64,000 nucleotides of DNA, taken from positions 62,001 to 126,000 of the forward strand of contig JANQNN010000011.1 of NCBI GenBank assembly GCA_028279545.1. Reading direction: 5' to 3'. Of the stretch, positions 7,716-16,023 are shown piece by piece (within the stretch, counting starts at the first letter, position 1; the number at the start of each line of letters is the position of its first letter). The position numbers and the translations under genes were made by a program. Under the pieces are notes generated by a model that was not told the origin of the DNA, did not search any database, and worked only from the letters and a program-made list of their open reading frames with translations. The stretch is from Nitrosopumilaceae archaeon (GTDB lineage: Archaea > Thermoproteota > Nitrososphaeria > Nitrososphaerales > Nitrosopumilaceae).

Positions 7716-8840
7716 ATGGCAAAAGAATATCTTACAAGAGAAGAAAGAGCAAGAAACCTTCTAGCTAATCCTCATACCCACATTCTAAGAATTAATGATC
7801 ATCATTACCAAATGAAATCTTTAGCAACTAATCGAATCTATGATATTCACTCAACTGAAACAGGATGGATTTGTAACTGTCCTGATTCAAAATTTAGAAA
7901 AGTAATTTGCAAACACGCTCACGCAATTTCAATCAGTATCAAACTAAGACAGGAAGCAAGGGAGAGAAACAGGGTTGTAATTGAGGAAGTCAGCTGTAAC
8001 AAATGCCCTAGATGCCAATCAAGCAAAATTGTAAAGCATGGAATTAGGCATAACAAAAATTACGACCTTCAAAGATTTTCTTGTAAGGACTGTAAAAACA
8101 GATTTTCATTCAATTTAGGATTTGAGAAAATGTCTGTCAATCCAAAAATAATCACTTCTGCAATGCAATTGTATTTCACAGGAGAATCCCTTAGAAATGT
8201 TCAGAAATTCATCAAACTACAAGGGGTCAATGTTGCCCATTCTACTGTTTACAAGTGGATCAAAAAATACACCGAACTAATGAAAACCCATCTAGATAGT
8301 ATTGTTCCTCAGGTAGGTGATACTTGGAGGGCTGACGAGGTTTACGTCAAGGTCAAGGGTGACAAGAAATACCTCTTTGCCCTAATGGACGACGAGACAA
8401 GGTTTTGGATTGCCCAAGAGGTAGCTGATTCAAAATTCAAACATGATGCAAGAAACCTCTTGAGAATGGCAAAAGAGTCGATGCAGACAAAACCCAAGGT
8501 GTTTGTTACAGATGGTTTGCAGGCTTACCGTGATGCCTTCAAAAAGGAATACGGAGGAGTCAAGAAAGGTTCTCCAATTCACATCAGACACATCTCGCTA
8601 GAAGGTGACAAAAACAACAACAAGATGGAACGTCTTAATGGAGAGTTTCGAGATAGGGAGAAGGTAATGAGAGGAGTCAAGAAAAAAGACTCTGTAATTT
8701 TTGACGGTTCTCAGATTTATCATAATTATGTAAGACCTCATATGGGATTGGATGGAAAGACACCAGCTGAAAAATGTGGGATTGAGATTAAAGGGAAAGA
8801 CAAATGGATTACATTGATTCAGAACGCAAGAAAAAAATAG
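7716..8840 (+). CDS. DDE transposase with SWIM and zinc-ribbon N-terminus
   Basis: The 374-aa protein has three parts. A SWIM-type zinc finger holds Cys53, Cys55, Cys65 and His67. A zinc ribbon holds Cys97, Cys100, Cys123 and Cys126. The rest is a DDE integrase core of IS6/IS240 type with Asp207 (WRADEVYVKV), Asp266 (VTDGLQAY) and Glu305 (NNKMERLNGE). It should cut and join DNA ends of its own insertion sequence. The frame is intact. No terminal inverted repeats could be paired with confidence, so the limits of the insertion sequence are not given; the palindromes just upstream look like operators rather than ends. Confidence 0.9.
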   Translation: MAKEYLTREERARNLLANPHTHILRINDHHYQMKSLATNRIYDIHSTETGWICNCPDSKFRKVICKHAHAISISIKLRQEARERNRVVIEEVSCNKCPRCQSSKIVKHGIRHNKNYDLQRFSCKDCKNRFSFNLGFEKMSVNPKIITSAMQLYFTGESLRNVQKFIKLQGVNVAHSTVYKWIKKYTELMKTHLDSIVPQVGDTWRADEVYVKVKGDKKYLFALMDDETRFWIAQEVADSKFKHDARNLLRMAKESMQTKPKVFVTDGLQAYRDAFKKEYGGVKKGSPIHIRHISLEGDKNNNKMERLNGEFRDREKVMRGVKKKDSVIFDGSQIYHNYVRPHMGLDGKTPAEKCGIEIKGKDKWITLIQNARKK

Positions 8841-8857
8841 AATTTAAAGAAAATTAA

Positions 8858-8965
8858 TTATTCTTCATCTTTGTCAGAACCAGCGTATTCATCATTGTTT
8901 GAGTTTAACTGGTTTGCGTGGTTGTCTAGGTCGGCTTTATCGCCTGTTCCTGAATACTTTCCCAT
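8858..8965 (-). CDS. Very small conserved-type protein, 35 aa
   Basis: The reverse strand encodes a polar 35-residue protein starting MGKYSGTGDKADLDNHANQL and ending in an acidic tail. From memory it resembles a short protein with a G-K/Q-YSGT-DK-A-LDNHANQ-NPNN pattern seen in many microbes and viruses, with unknown role. It is convergent with the transposase and very close to its stop. A longer forward reading frame over the same bases (8871-9098) has no such support. Confidence 0.65.
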   Translation of the reverse strand: MGKYSGTGDKADLDNHANQLNSNNDEYAGSDKDEE

Positions 8966-9115
8966 AATGAAAATATTTTATCATATCTTAAAACAATTTC
9001 TAACAAAAGACACGTATCAAAAATCAATCAAGGGCAACAGGTCAAAAATCAACAGACAAATGGTAGAGTCATATTATGCTATAGGTTTTAAATGCTAGTT
9101 AGTGGAAATAAAGTC

Positions 9116-9541
9116 ATGGAATTCGATACTGAAATCGAGCGAGCAGTACAGCAATTAAGAAACGAGAAGCAAATAGCGAGCAAAGAATTTCTTAATCTAA
9201 TAGGAAATACTACAAATGATACATCTGTCTGGTTTCCTGACAGTTATCAACGTGGATACCAAGATGCGTTAACCTCAATCAATGAACGACCAAAAATGTT
9301 ATGGAATTTACTTGGGTTAGTGGGTTATTTTTCAGACGGTCATTTTAACTATCTTCCAACTTACAATCAAGGTTTCCATTATGCAGAAGAACTAAAGACC
9401 AATGTAATAGCACACCAAACAATGAAATTAACCGAAAAAAGCACTAAACAGGAAAATGAGATAAAGAATCTTAATGCTACTGTAGATAGGCTTACAAGAG
9501 AAGTAGATGAATTAAAAAAAGAAAAAAAATCTGAAAGTTAG
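9116..9541 (+). CDS. Hypothetical protein with C-terminal coiled coil
   Basis: The 141-aa protein from the ATG at 9116 has a soluble N-terminal part with aromatic residues (VWFPDSYQRGYQDAL). Its last 40 residues form a heptad-like coiled coil (NEIKNLNATVDRLTREVDEL). The start is chosen over 9092 because TTTTAAAT at 9086-9093 lies about 26 nt upstream. Function unknown. It lies between the transposase region and a regulator gene. Confidence 0.6.
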   Translation: MEFDTEIERAVQQLRNEKQIASKEFLNLIGNTTNDTSVWFPDSYQRGYQDALTSINERPKMLWNLLGLVGYFSDGHFNYLPTYNQGFHYAEELKTNVIAHQTMKLTEKSTKQENEIKNLNATVDRLTREVDELKKEKKSES

Positions 9542-9665
9542 TTTTACGTCCCACCTGAAAACAGGTTAAATAATGTCCCACTAAGGCTACAGGACCATTT
9601 TAAAAAAAACTAGGCCCCGATTAAAGCAAATTAGGTTTTATACAATAACATTGTCCAACAACAAC

Positions 9666-10559
9666 ATGGGTAGAGCATATCAAAATGACGAATTAAAACA
9701 AAAACTTTCTGAGATTCTTCAAGAATCAAAGTTGGGATTATCAGGAATTGAAATTTCTCAAAAACTGAAAATTAATAGAATTACCATAATGAAATATCTT
9801 AAAATTTTTGCTGCTGAAGGTTTTCTAAAGCAACAAAATATTGGAAACACCACTCTTTGGCTTTTAGAATCTGAACAGGAGATATTTAGATTCCCTGATG
9901 ATTACTTTAAGGTTGAATCTCAGTATCTAGAATATTTGCTAAAAAGATCCGAGAGTCAAGTATATTCACTAATAAAAAATTGTATTCGCTCTGAGGCGAC
10001 AGTTTACAATTTAGTAATTGAGGTAATAATACCTGCAGTTAATCATGTCCAATCCCTTTATGATGAAGGAAAAATTGGAAATTCGGAGGAAAAATTTCTA
10101 ATGAATATTATTTCTAAATCCCTCCAAATTTTAAATCAAATTCCGTTGGATTCAAATCCAAAAAAGAATATAGTCATTCTTTCAGGAGATCCTGAAAACA
10201 CGTTATTATCTGAAGCTGCATCCACCGTTTTTTATTCCCATCAATGGTCTGTTTTTCATTTAGGGGATATGTCCTCGGCTATCAATGTTTTATTTGACCT
10301 TGATTTTCAAAAACTCGTAAGTAAAATCTGGAAGAGAAAATCTGGAATTCTGATAGTTGTTGTTTTTTCTAATTCAAAAGAGCGTCTAAATTTCTTTGCT
10401 GATTCAATAAATCCAATAAAACAAAAAATTGGTAAAAAAATGCATTTGGTTTTATGTGGAAAATTAGGTAAAAAGAGTAAATTAGATTGTGATTTACAGG
10501 TTGAAAAATTAGAGAATATCAAACAATGGGCCGAGACCATTTTTGATAATTCAAATTAA
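9666..10559 (+). CDS. Winged-helix regulator with degenerate B12-binding-like domain
   Basis: Residues 5-70 look like a winged helix-turn-helix (KLGLSGIEISQKLKINRITI, then FLKQQNIGNTTLWLL). Residues 110-165 form helices like the four-helix cap of cobalamin-binding modules (IIPAVNHVQSLYDEGKIGN). The rest is Rossmann-like (NIVILSGDPENTLLSEAAS, WSVFHLGD). The cap-plus-Rossmann order is that of CarH/methionine-synthase B12 domains, but the DxHxxG cobalt-ligand motif is not there (GDPENTLLS stands in its place). It may sense another ligand or none. The ATG at 9666 is preferred over a TTG at 9651 because TTTTATAC lies about 26 nt upstream. Confidence 0.65.
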   Translation: MGRAYQNDELKQKLSEILQESKLGLSGIEISQKLKINRITIMKYLKIFAAEGFLKQQNIGNTTLWLLESEQEIFRFPDDYFKVESQYLEYLLKRSESQVYSLIKNCIRSEATVYNLVIEVIIPAVNHVQSLYDEGKIGNSEEKFLMNIISKSLQILNQIPLDSNPKKNIVILSGDPENTLLSEAASTVFYSHQWSVFHLGDMSSAINVLFDLDFQKLVSKIWKRKSGILIVVVFSNSKERLNFFADSINPIKQKIGKKMHLVLCGKLGKKSKLDCDLQVEKLENIKQWAETIFDNSN

Positions 10560-10562
10560 AAG

Positions 10563-10649
10563 TGGGCCCGGTGTGATTCGAACACACGACCTTTCGATTT
10601 CTGAATGGTTTATCAGTCGAACGCTCCAGCCAAGCTGAGCTACGAGCCC
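10563..10649 (-). tRNA. tRNA-Ile (GAT) with intron
   Basis: The acceptor stem GGGCTCG/CGGGCCC, D-stem GCTC/GAGC and T-arm GTGTG/CACAC with TTCGAAT are intact. The anticodon stem TTCGA/TCGAA with loop CTGATAA is obtained when 12 nt (10599-10610) are removed at the canonical 37/38 position. The anticodon GAT reads isoleucine. The mature length is 75 nt, and CCA is not encoded. Confidence 0.93.
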
Positions 10650-10682
10650 GCATTCAAACCTCTAGGTCTGAGTCATTTAAGT

Positions 10683-11237
10683 TTAATTTTCTTTCCACTT
10701 GATTGAACATCCAATGGATGGATCAAATTCTTTTTCAATTTTTTCGTCAGAGAGCATTTTCTCAATATTAACTATCATTGTTTTCTCAGTAGCAGAATCT
10801 CCCGGCTTCATGGCATTATCTATTCTTCCATGAAAAACTAGTTTCCCATCCTTATTGAACAAAAAAGGATCAGGGGTACACATAGCCCCATATTTTTTTG
10901 CAATATCTTGTGTGTCATCAACAAGATAGTCAAATTTTATTCCTTTTTCTTCGGAAGTTTTCTTCATATTTTCAAAACTGTCTTCTGGATAATCAGTCGA
11001 ATCATTACTGTTGATTCCTATAATGGCGATATTTTGGCCAAACTTCTCATAGAGTTCATTGAAAGCCTCAAACTTGGCTTTAACATAAGGACAATGATTA
11101 CACATGAAAATTATTAGCATTCCCTGATATTGTTTATAGTCACTCAATGTGTGTCTGTTATCATCTACTCCTAAAAGATCAAAATCCGGAGCAACATCTC
11201 CAGCTTTTAATTTTACTTGGGATTCTAGTAATACCAT
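10683..11237 (-). CDS. Thioredoxin-fold redoxin (peroxiredoxin/TlpA-like)
   Basis: The 184-aa protein has the redoxin pattern: KAGDVAPDFDLLGVDD at the start, then IIFMCNHCPYVKAKFEAF with a CxxC pair, and a later GAMCTPDPFLF (the cis-Pro region of the thioredoxin fold). It likely reduces disulfides or peroxides in the cytoplasm. The ATG at 11237 is chosen because upstream codons in the same frame run into the tRNA-Ala gene. It lies between the tRNA-Ile and tRNA-Ala genes. Confidence 0.88.
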   Translation of the reverse strand: MVLLESQVKLKAGDVAPDFDLLGVDDNRHTLSDYKQYQGMLIIFMCNHCPYVKAKFEAFNELYEKFGQNIAIIGINSNDSTDYPEDSFENMKKTSEEKGIKFDYLVDDTQDIAKKYGAMCTPDPFLFNKDGKLVFHGRIDNAMKPGDSATEKTMIVNIEKMLSDEKIEKEFDPSIGCSIKWKEN

Positions 11238-11318
11238 AAAAGGAATACTTTTTTTTTCAAATAAAATTCTTGCCAAGAAGACAACAATTAAAATCCTGAC
11301 ACCTTTCCTTCTTCTTGT

Positions 11319-11392
11319 GGGCTGGTAGTATAGCCTGGTAGTATACCCGCCTTGCACGCGGGGGGTCATGGGTTCAAATCCCGTCCAGTCCA
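11319..11392 (+). tRNA. tRNA-Ala (TGC)
   Basis: The forward strand gives acceptor GGGCTGG/CCAGTCC, D-stem GTAT/GTAT (weak), anticodon stem CCCGC/GCGGG with loop CTTGCAC, and T-arm ATGGG/CCCGT with TTCAAAT. The anticodon is TGC. No intron and no encoded CCA. Confidence 0.94.
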
Positions 11393-11465
11393 CTTTATTA
11401 ATCGATCAAATCAAATCTTTAAAATCCTGGATGGATTTAAATAGGATAAGTTTTTGCCTTATTCT

Positions 11466-11567
11466 ATGGCAACTGCAGCAGACGCATGGCCCGTTTGGAT
11501 TCCACTAATTGTAGGTTTAGTACCTGGATTCATTTACTGGCTCGCAATTACCGCAAAAAAAAGTTAG
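11466..11567 (+). CDS. Tiny single-span membrane protein, 33 aa
   Basis: The frame starts MATAADAWPVWIPL, has one hydrophobic span (about residues 9-28) and ends in TAKKS. A good TATA-like ATTTAAATAG at about 11434-11443 lies 26 nt upstream, so the gene is probably expressed without a leader. It is too short for most gene callers. Such peptides are often small subunits of respiratory complexes, but nothing here proves that. Confidence 0.6.
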   Translation: MATAADAWPVWIPLIVGLVPGFIYWLAITAKKS

Positions 11568-11694
11568 TAAAATTCACTAATTTTTAATCTATTTTTATTA
11601 TATTGTCTTTAAGCTTAGGTTAAAGCTTGTTACCTTTCTTGTTGACTAATGATATACCGTACAAATTAATCTTCAATATTTCTTCAAATTAAAT

Positions 11695-12750
11695 ATGTAC
11701 AAAGTTTTACTTGTTCTCTTTTTAGTAGTGATACTGTTTCCAATCTTTCCGGGCCATTCTCAAAAGTCCGATACCCCCTCTACACTTTCTGTGGTTTTAA
11801 CTAGTGAATCTCCTTATTTTTACAAAGATAATGAAGGCTATACTATAGTTGTTGGAAATGTAATGAATAACAATGACTTAACACCCGTAACTGATATTCA
11901 ATTGAAGGTTTCTTTTTTTGATGAAACTGGAAATCAACCTTTAGAAACCGCTAGAGGCGGTACTATCCTTGAAGTTATACCCGAATCCTCAACATCCCCA
12001 TATATGATAAAATCAAATTCTCCAAATCCCAACATTACCCACGTGTCAGTGATTTTGGAGGGATTTTCTCCTTCAACCCCAAAGTCTCCTCAATTAGTGG
12101 TGGAATCTACTAACTTTGTCATGGAAGAAAATCTAAAATTATCTGGTGTTTTAACAAATGGTGCTTCTCCAATAACTGACACAGTTGTTTATCTTGGATT
12201 TTATGATGCTTTTATTCCGCCCAGATTGGTAGGTGTGTCTTCGGTACCTATTGGAGATTTGGCTGCAAGCGAAAAAGTAGAATTTTATTTCGATGAGGAG
12301 ATTAACCCAAGGGCTTCAAGTATCCAAATATTTGCGCAATCCAATGTTTTCAATTCTAACTTTCTAAATGAAAAAATTCCCCAACCCCTTACAAAACTAG
12401 TCACAATTTCTAATGTCAATCTTAAAGATTCTCAAGGAAACAAACTCTCTGAAATTGCCGTGGGATCCTTTGTAAATATCCAAAGTAACGTATTGGTTGA
12501 ATTCACTGCAGATCAAAAGTCCAATGAGACTCCTTATACTTACTATGCACAAGTGAAAAACTCCAGTTTTCCTACAGTAGAATTTTTAGGAAAATCTGAT
12601 GGTCGTTTTATAGGAACAGGATCTCAATCAATTTCAATTGATTGGATTCCAGAAAATAGCGGAATATTTTTTATTGAAACTTTTGTTTGGGATCGAAATA
12701 GTGTGCCAATTGCAAATAAGGGACCAACTGTAGTCTTGATAGTAAACTAG
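11695..12750 (+). CDS. Secreted beta-sandwich protein, unknown function
   Basis: The 351-aa protein has a signal peptide (residues 1-22, ending FPGHSQ). It is then built of beta-rich segments, including a region with the look of an FxLYD-type domain (GYTIVVGNVMNNNDLTPVTDIQLKVSFFD). The C-terminus (ENSGIFFIETFVWDRNSVPI) is a style I associate with ammonia-oxidising archaeal surface proteins. No catalytic motif. It is probably an exported envelope protein, upstream of coaD with 32 bp between them. Confidence 0.72.
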   Translation: MYKVLLVLFLVVILFPIFPGHSQKSDTPSTLSVVLTSESPYFYKDNEGYTIVVGNVMNNNDLTPVTDIQLKVSFFDETGNQPLETARGGTILEVIPESSTSPYMIKSNSPNPNITHVSVILEGFSPSTPKSPQLVVESTNFVMEENLKLSGVLTNGASPITDTVVYLGFYDAFIPPRLVGVSSVPIGDLAASEKVEFYFDEEINPRASSIQIFAQSNVFNSNFLNEKIPQPLTKLVTISNVNLKDSQGNKLSEIAVGSFVNIQSNVLVEFTADQKSNETPYTYYAQVKNSSFPTVEFLGKSDGRFIGTGSQSISIDWIPENSGIFFIETFVWDRNSVPIANKGPTVVLIVN

Positions 12751-12782
12751 TAGATTTATTTTCGATTAATCTTACTTAAGGT

Positions 12783-13256
12783 ATGCAAAAATTTGATTTG
12801 GTAGCAATGGGTGGAACATTTGATTTTATTCACAAAGGTCATATGAAATTATTATCTGAGGCGTTTTCAATCTCATCTAAAGTAATTATCGGGTTGACCA
12901 GTGACGATATGGCTGAAAGAAAAGGAAAAAACCTTTTGAATAGTTACAACAAGAGACTTGAAAAACTAGTAGAAACAATAGAAAATAATTTTCCAAATAA
13001 GGAATTTAAAATTAGTAAACTAGAAAATGACTTTGGGCCTGCAGTTCTAGAAAAAGAAGTTCAAGCCTTGGTGGTAAGCAGTGAGACGGCAAACCAGGGA
13101 GATATTCTAAACCAAATTCGAAAACAAAAAAAATTACCCTTAGCAGAAATTGTTGTAGTTCCAATGGTATTGGCTCAGGACGGAAATAGGATTTCGACAA
13201 CTAGAATAAAAAATCTAGAAATTGATGCAAATGGAAACTTGCCATCAGTTGACTAG
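12783..13256 (+). CDS. coaD: Phosphopantetheine adenylyltransferase, archaeal type
   Basis: The 157-aa enzyme makes dephospho-CoA from 4'-phosphopantetheine and ATP. It has the nucleotidyltransferase start VAMGGTFDFIHKGHMKLL with the HxGH-type motif, and the C-terminal NRISTTRIKN motif matching ISSTxIR. The length is normal for the archaeal/eukaryotic family. It is a housekeeping gene of CoA synthesis, followed by a small hypothetical gene on the same strand. Confidence 0.93.
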   Translation: MQKFDLVAMGGTFDFIHKGHMKLLSEAFSISSKVIIGLTSDDMAERKGKNLLNSYNKRLEKLVETIENNFPNKEFKISKLENDFGPAVLEKEVQALVVSSETANQGDILNQIRKQKKLPLAEIVVVPMVLAQDGNRISTTRIKNLEIDANGNLPSVD

Positions 13257-13311
13257 AAGATTGTCTATGTTTGAGTTATTGTAATAAAACAAAATCTTTC
13301 AATTTTCAGTC

Positions 13312-13641
13312 ATGCCTATCATTAATAACATGATGAAAAAATTTGATAACGATGTATCCAATTTACAACAAGGTCTACATCCTGAAAATCTCTCGTTTTG
13401 GTATAATAAAATAATTACAGAGACCATAGAATCAGCACCGCCTTGGCTTCAAGACAAAATAAAAGTTGAGCAGGACAATATACTGCCTATGAAATTTAAT
13501 CTCAATATTTCAAAACGGGCAGTTAGATATTTTATGATATCAGTAGATGAAAATCTAGAAAAAATGCCTTATTCAACAAGACTTTATTTTTTAAAAGTAC
13601 AAGAGATATTGAGCACCGAAATGGACAAATCGTTGGTATAA
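13312..13641 (+). CDS. Hypothetical protein, 109 aa
   Basis: A soluble helical protein with no visible motif, signal or membrane segment. The frame is intact with an ATG start 55 bp after coaD. I do not recognise the family. The even composition and the position between coaD and a zinc/HNH protein suggest a real lineage-specific gene. Confidence 0.65.
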   Translation: MPIINNMMKKFDNDVSNLQQGLHPENLSFWYNKIITETIESAPPWLQDKIKVEQDNILPMKFNLNISKRAVRYFMISVDENLEKMPYSTRLYFLKVQEILSTEMDKSLV

Positions 13642-13696
13642 AATTTCAGGCATAAAATAAAGCTCTAACTATCTATATCCGTAAATTATTAAGATA

Positions 13697-14407
13697 TTGA
13701 TAACGTTGGAGTTACACAAAGTAAAAACTGGAAAAAATACATTTGGCAAAAATAAAACCAAAAGGAAAAAAATCTCAAAATCCTTTCGGAATTCTAGATA
13801 TGAAAACAATTCAAAATTTTCTAGAAATAATAAGAGAATGGTTTCTTCAAATGTAATATGTTCTGATTGTGGAACTGAATTTCAAGTCCCCTTTATTCCT
13901 CGAGGTGATAGACCACTTTACTGTAGTGAATGTTTTAGGAAATACAAATCACAAGATTTTGTTGATGAAAAACCAGGCTTACAGGAAAGGGATCATGAAT
14001 ATTCTAATAATCGAAATATTCGGTTAGGGGGAAATTTTAAATCTAAATCAAAAACAAAAAACTTTTTGAAAAAACAAGAATCATTTTATTCTGGGGGCTC
14101 TGAAAAATTCTATAATACATTAAAAGAAAAATTATTTGAAATTTTAGGTGGTAAAACTTGTTACAATTGCGGTTTTAATGATGAAAGGGCATTGGGATTT
14201 GGGCATGTGAGCGATGAAAAAATATTTGATGATATTCGTAGAGGTGGTTCTGCTTCTTCTTGGGGAAAATACATCTCCAACCCTAAACTAGCAAGAGAAG
14301 AGTTGAAGATTCTTTGCTTGAATTGCAATGAGCTAAAAAAACACCAAACAATACCCAAGGAGAAAAATATTTCTTTCAAGAAAAAATCAAATCGTTTTCC
14401 ACGATAG
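13697..14407 (+). CDS. Zinc-ribbon protein with HNH-like C-terminus
   Basis: Two zinc modules are visible in 236 aa. The first, CSDCGTEFQVPF...LYCSECF (CxxC/CxxC near residues 57-80), is the short zinc ribbon common in archaea. The second, CYNCG...RALGFGHV...LCLNCNELKKH, has the order of an HNH nuclease-type zinc site. The first 50 residues are very basic, which fits nucleic-acid binding. The start is a TTG; 13697 and 13706 are both possible. Whether the HNH-like part still cuts DNA is unclear, since the central histidine sits in GFGHV rather than DHI. Confidence 0.7.
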   Translation: MITLELHKVKTGKNTFGKNKTKRKKISKSFRNSRYENNSKFSRNNKRMVSSNVICSDCGTEFQVPFIPRGDRPLYCSECFRKYKSQDFVDEKPGLQERDHEYSNNRNIRLGGNFKSKSKTKNFLKKQESFYSGGSEKFYNTLKEKLFEILGGKTCYNCGFNDERALGFGHVSDEKIFDDIRRGGSASSWGKYISNPKLAREELKILCLNCNELKKHQTIPKEKNISFKKKSNRFPR

Positions 14408-14467
14408 AGATAAAATCAGATCTGATAATTTATTAACACTTTAATTGTAATAAATCTAATAAACATC

Positions 14468-14554
14468 ATGAGCGGCGATTTTAAAGCACTAGGATTGAGT
14501 CTAATAGCCATGGTTGGACTAATTTCTCTTTATCTGGCCTTTGGACTTAATTAA
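14468..14554 (+). CDS. Tiny single-span membrane protein, 28 aa
   Basis: The frame MSGDFKALGLSLIAMVGLIS continues into LYLAFGLN and is almost wholly one transmembrane helix. A TATA-like ACTTTAATTG lies about 28 nt upstream of the ATG. It stands alone between convergent neighbours. Function unknown; a small subunit of a membrane complex is one possibility. Confidence 0.5.
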   Translation: MSGDFKALGLSLIAMVGLISLYLAFGLN

Positions 14555-14581
14555 TTTAAAAAATTTAATTATTATTTTCTA

Positions 14582-14863
14582 TTAGGATTTTACAATTTCT
14601 ACATCTTGATCTAATATTTCAGTCGAAATTATCTCATGCTCCTTTTCCATCACCGATTGAAGAAAATCAGTAAATTTTTCTCCTTGAATTTTATCTTTAA
14701 AAAGAACACTATGAGCAGATTTATCTTTCAATTCAATAATCACCTCGTTCTCAATAACATTAAGAATTTTAGAAATATAGGTTTCCTTGGAATCTTTGAT
14801 AAAGATAAGACTTGCTAGTTTTTGAGATTCGTATTTGTCTTCACAACGGATTCTAACTTTCAT
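14582..14863 (-). CDS. Hypothetical protein translationally coupled to trpS
   Basis: The 93-aa protein starts inside the last codons of trpS (4-bp overlap), so the two are probably translated together. It alternates strands and helices (MKVRIRCEDKYESQKLASLIF, VIIELKDKSAHSVLFKD) and somewhat recalls small KEOPS Pcc1-like proteins in size and order, but the match is too weak to name. No metal or catalytic motif. Confidence 0.7.
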   Translation of the reverse strand: MKVRIRCEDKYESQKLASLIFIKDSKETYISKILNVIENEVIIELKDKSAHSVLFKDKIQGEKFTDFLQSVMEKEHEIISTEILDQDVEIVKS

Positions 14864-15972
14864 TTATTCTCATACAGGAAACTACCTATCTGATCTTTTG
14901 CCTTTTCCCTTTTTTCTTGATGTACTTTTAAAAATTCATTAATTTTTTCAATCAGAATTCCTTTTAGTTCGCCTGTGAGCATTTTTCCTGACCTATAATC
15001 ATCATGAATAGATTTTAGTTTTTCATCATTTGGTTCAAAAAATATTCTTAGGTATTGATACGAAACGTCAATGTCGGGGTTTCCACCTATTTTTCTGTGC
15101 TGTTCAATATCAGGTTGCCCTCCAGAAAACGCATACTTGTTAATTTTCTTTTTTACTTCATTAGGCGAATCAGTAGTGTAAATAGTCCCATTTTCTTTTG
15201 ATGCTGACATTTTTCCTCCTGGTCCTTCCAATCCTGGAATCATAATATTATGAATTAATGCTGGTTTTATTTTCCCAATTTTTGGCGCAACATCTCTTGT
15301 AATCCTAAAATGGGGATCTTGATCCACGCCTAAAGGAATAAGCACTGGTTTATCTTCGATAAAACATGGGGCCGATTGTAAAGATGTGTAAAAAATCATC
15401 CCAATGTTTGTTTCATTTGTAAAACCAAATACTCCCTTGGTATTTGAAAAATTAACTCGTTTTGCAATTTGAGCTGCCACAGGATAAAGAGTTTGAATAT
15501 TTTTTGTATTAATTATGATTTTTGTCTTTTCAGGCTTAAATCCTAATGCGATAAAATCCAAGGCATTCTCATATGCAAATTTTTTTGTATCCTCTAATGT
15601 CAAATTTGGTTTTGTGTAAAATTTTTCGTCGTCTGTTAGCTGAAAATACATATTTACATTAAATTTTTCTTGGAGCCATTTTGCAAAAACCCAAGGAACT
15701 AAATGTCCAATATGAGTATGTCCTGAAGGACCTCGGCCTGTATATAGAAAGAACTCCTTACCTTTTTCATAATCGTCTAAAATTCTATTCATTTCCCTAT
15801 GTGAGAAAAAAATCCCTCTTCTGAGCATAAAGTGATCTTCGCCTGTATTTTTTTTTATTCGATTAAGAAGGCCTTGAGAAATTTTTTCAGTTCCAAATTT
15901 TTTGATTAATTTATCATAATCAATATCACCTTCAACATGCCATGGAGTTACAATAAAGTCCTCAGTTGACAT
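14860..15972 (-). CDS. trpS: Tryptophan--tRNA ligase
   Basis: The 370-aa class I synthetase has the archaeal/eukaryotic layout: an N-terminal extension, YTGRGPSGHTHIGH (the HIGH motif) near residue 80, and KMSAS near residue 254 in the GGKMSASKENGTIYTTD stretch. It charges tRNA-Trp, whose gene is at 50057-50207 in this window. The ATG at 15972 gives the usual length. Confidence 0.96.
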   Translation of the reverse strand: MSTEDFIVTPWHVEGDIDYDKLIKKFGTEKISQGLLNRIKKNTGEDHFMLRRGIFFSHREMNRILDDYEKGKEFFLYTGRGPSGHTHIGHLVPWVFAKWLQEKFNVNMYFQLTDDEKFYTKPNLTLEDTKKFAYENALDFIALGFKPEKTKIIINTKNIQTLYPVAAQIAKRVNFSNTKGVFGFTNETNIGMIFYTSLQSAPCFIEDKPVLIPLGVDQDPHFRITRDVAPKIGKIKPALIHNIMIPGLEGPGGKMSASKENGTIYTTDSPNEVKKKINKYAFSGGQPDIEQHRKIGGNPDIDVSYQYLRIFFEPNDEKLKSIHDDYRSGKMLTGELKGILIEKINEFLKVHQEKREKAKDQIGSFLYENK

Positions 15973-16023
15973 TCATTTTCACTTAGGTTAAGGTTTAAAA
16001 AGTCTTTTTCGAACTTTCTGCTA

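Noticed and set aside
8871-9098. Forward 75-codon frame after the transposase
   Set aside because: It overlaps the reverse 35-aa protein, has no family-like sequence, and its end runs into the promoter of the gene at 9116.
11238-11393. N-terminal extension of the redoxin gene
   Set aside because: The upstream codons are read across the tRNA-Ala gene, and the protein family starts at the ATG at 11237.
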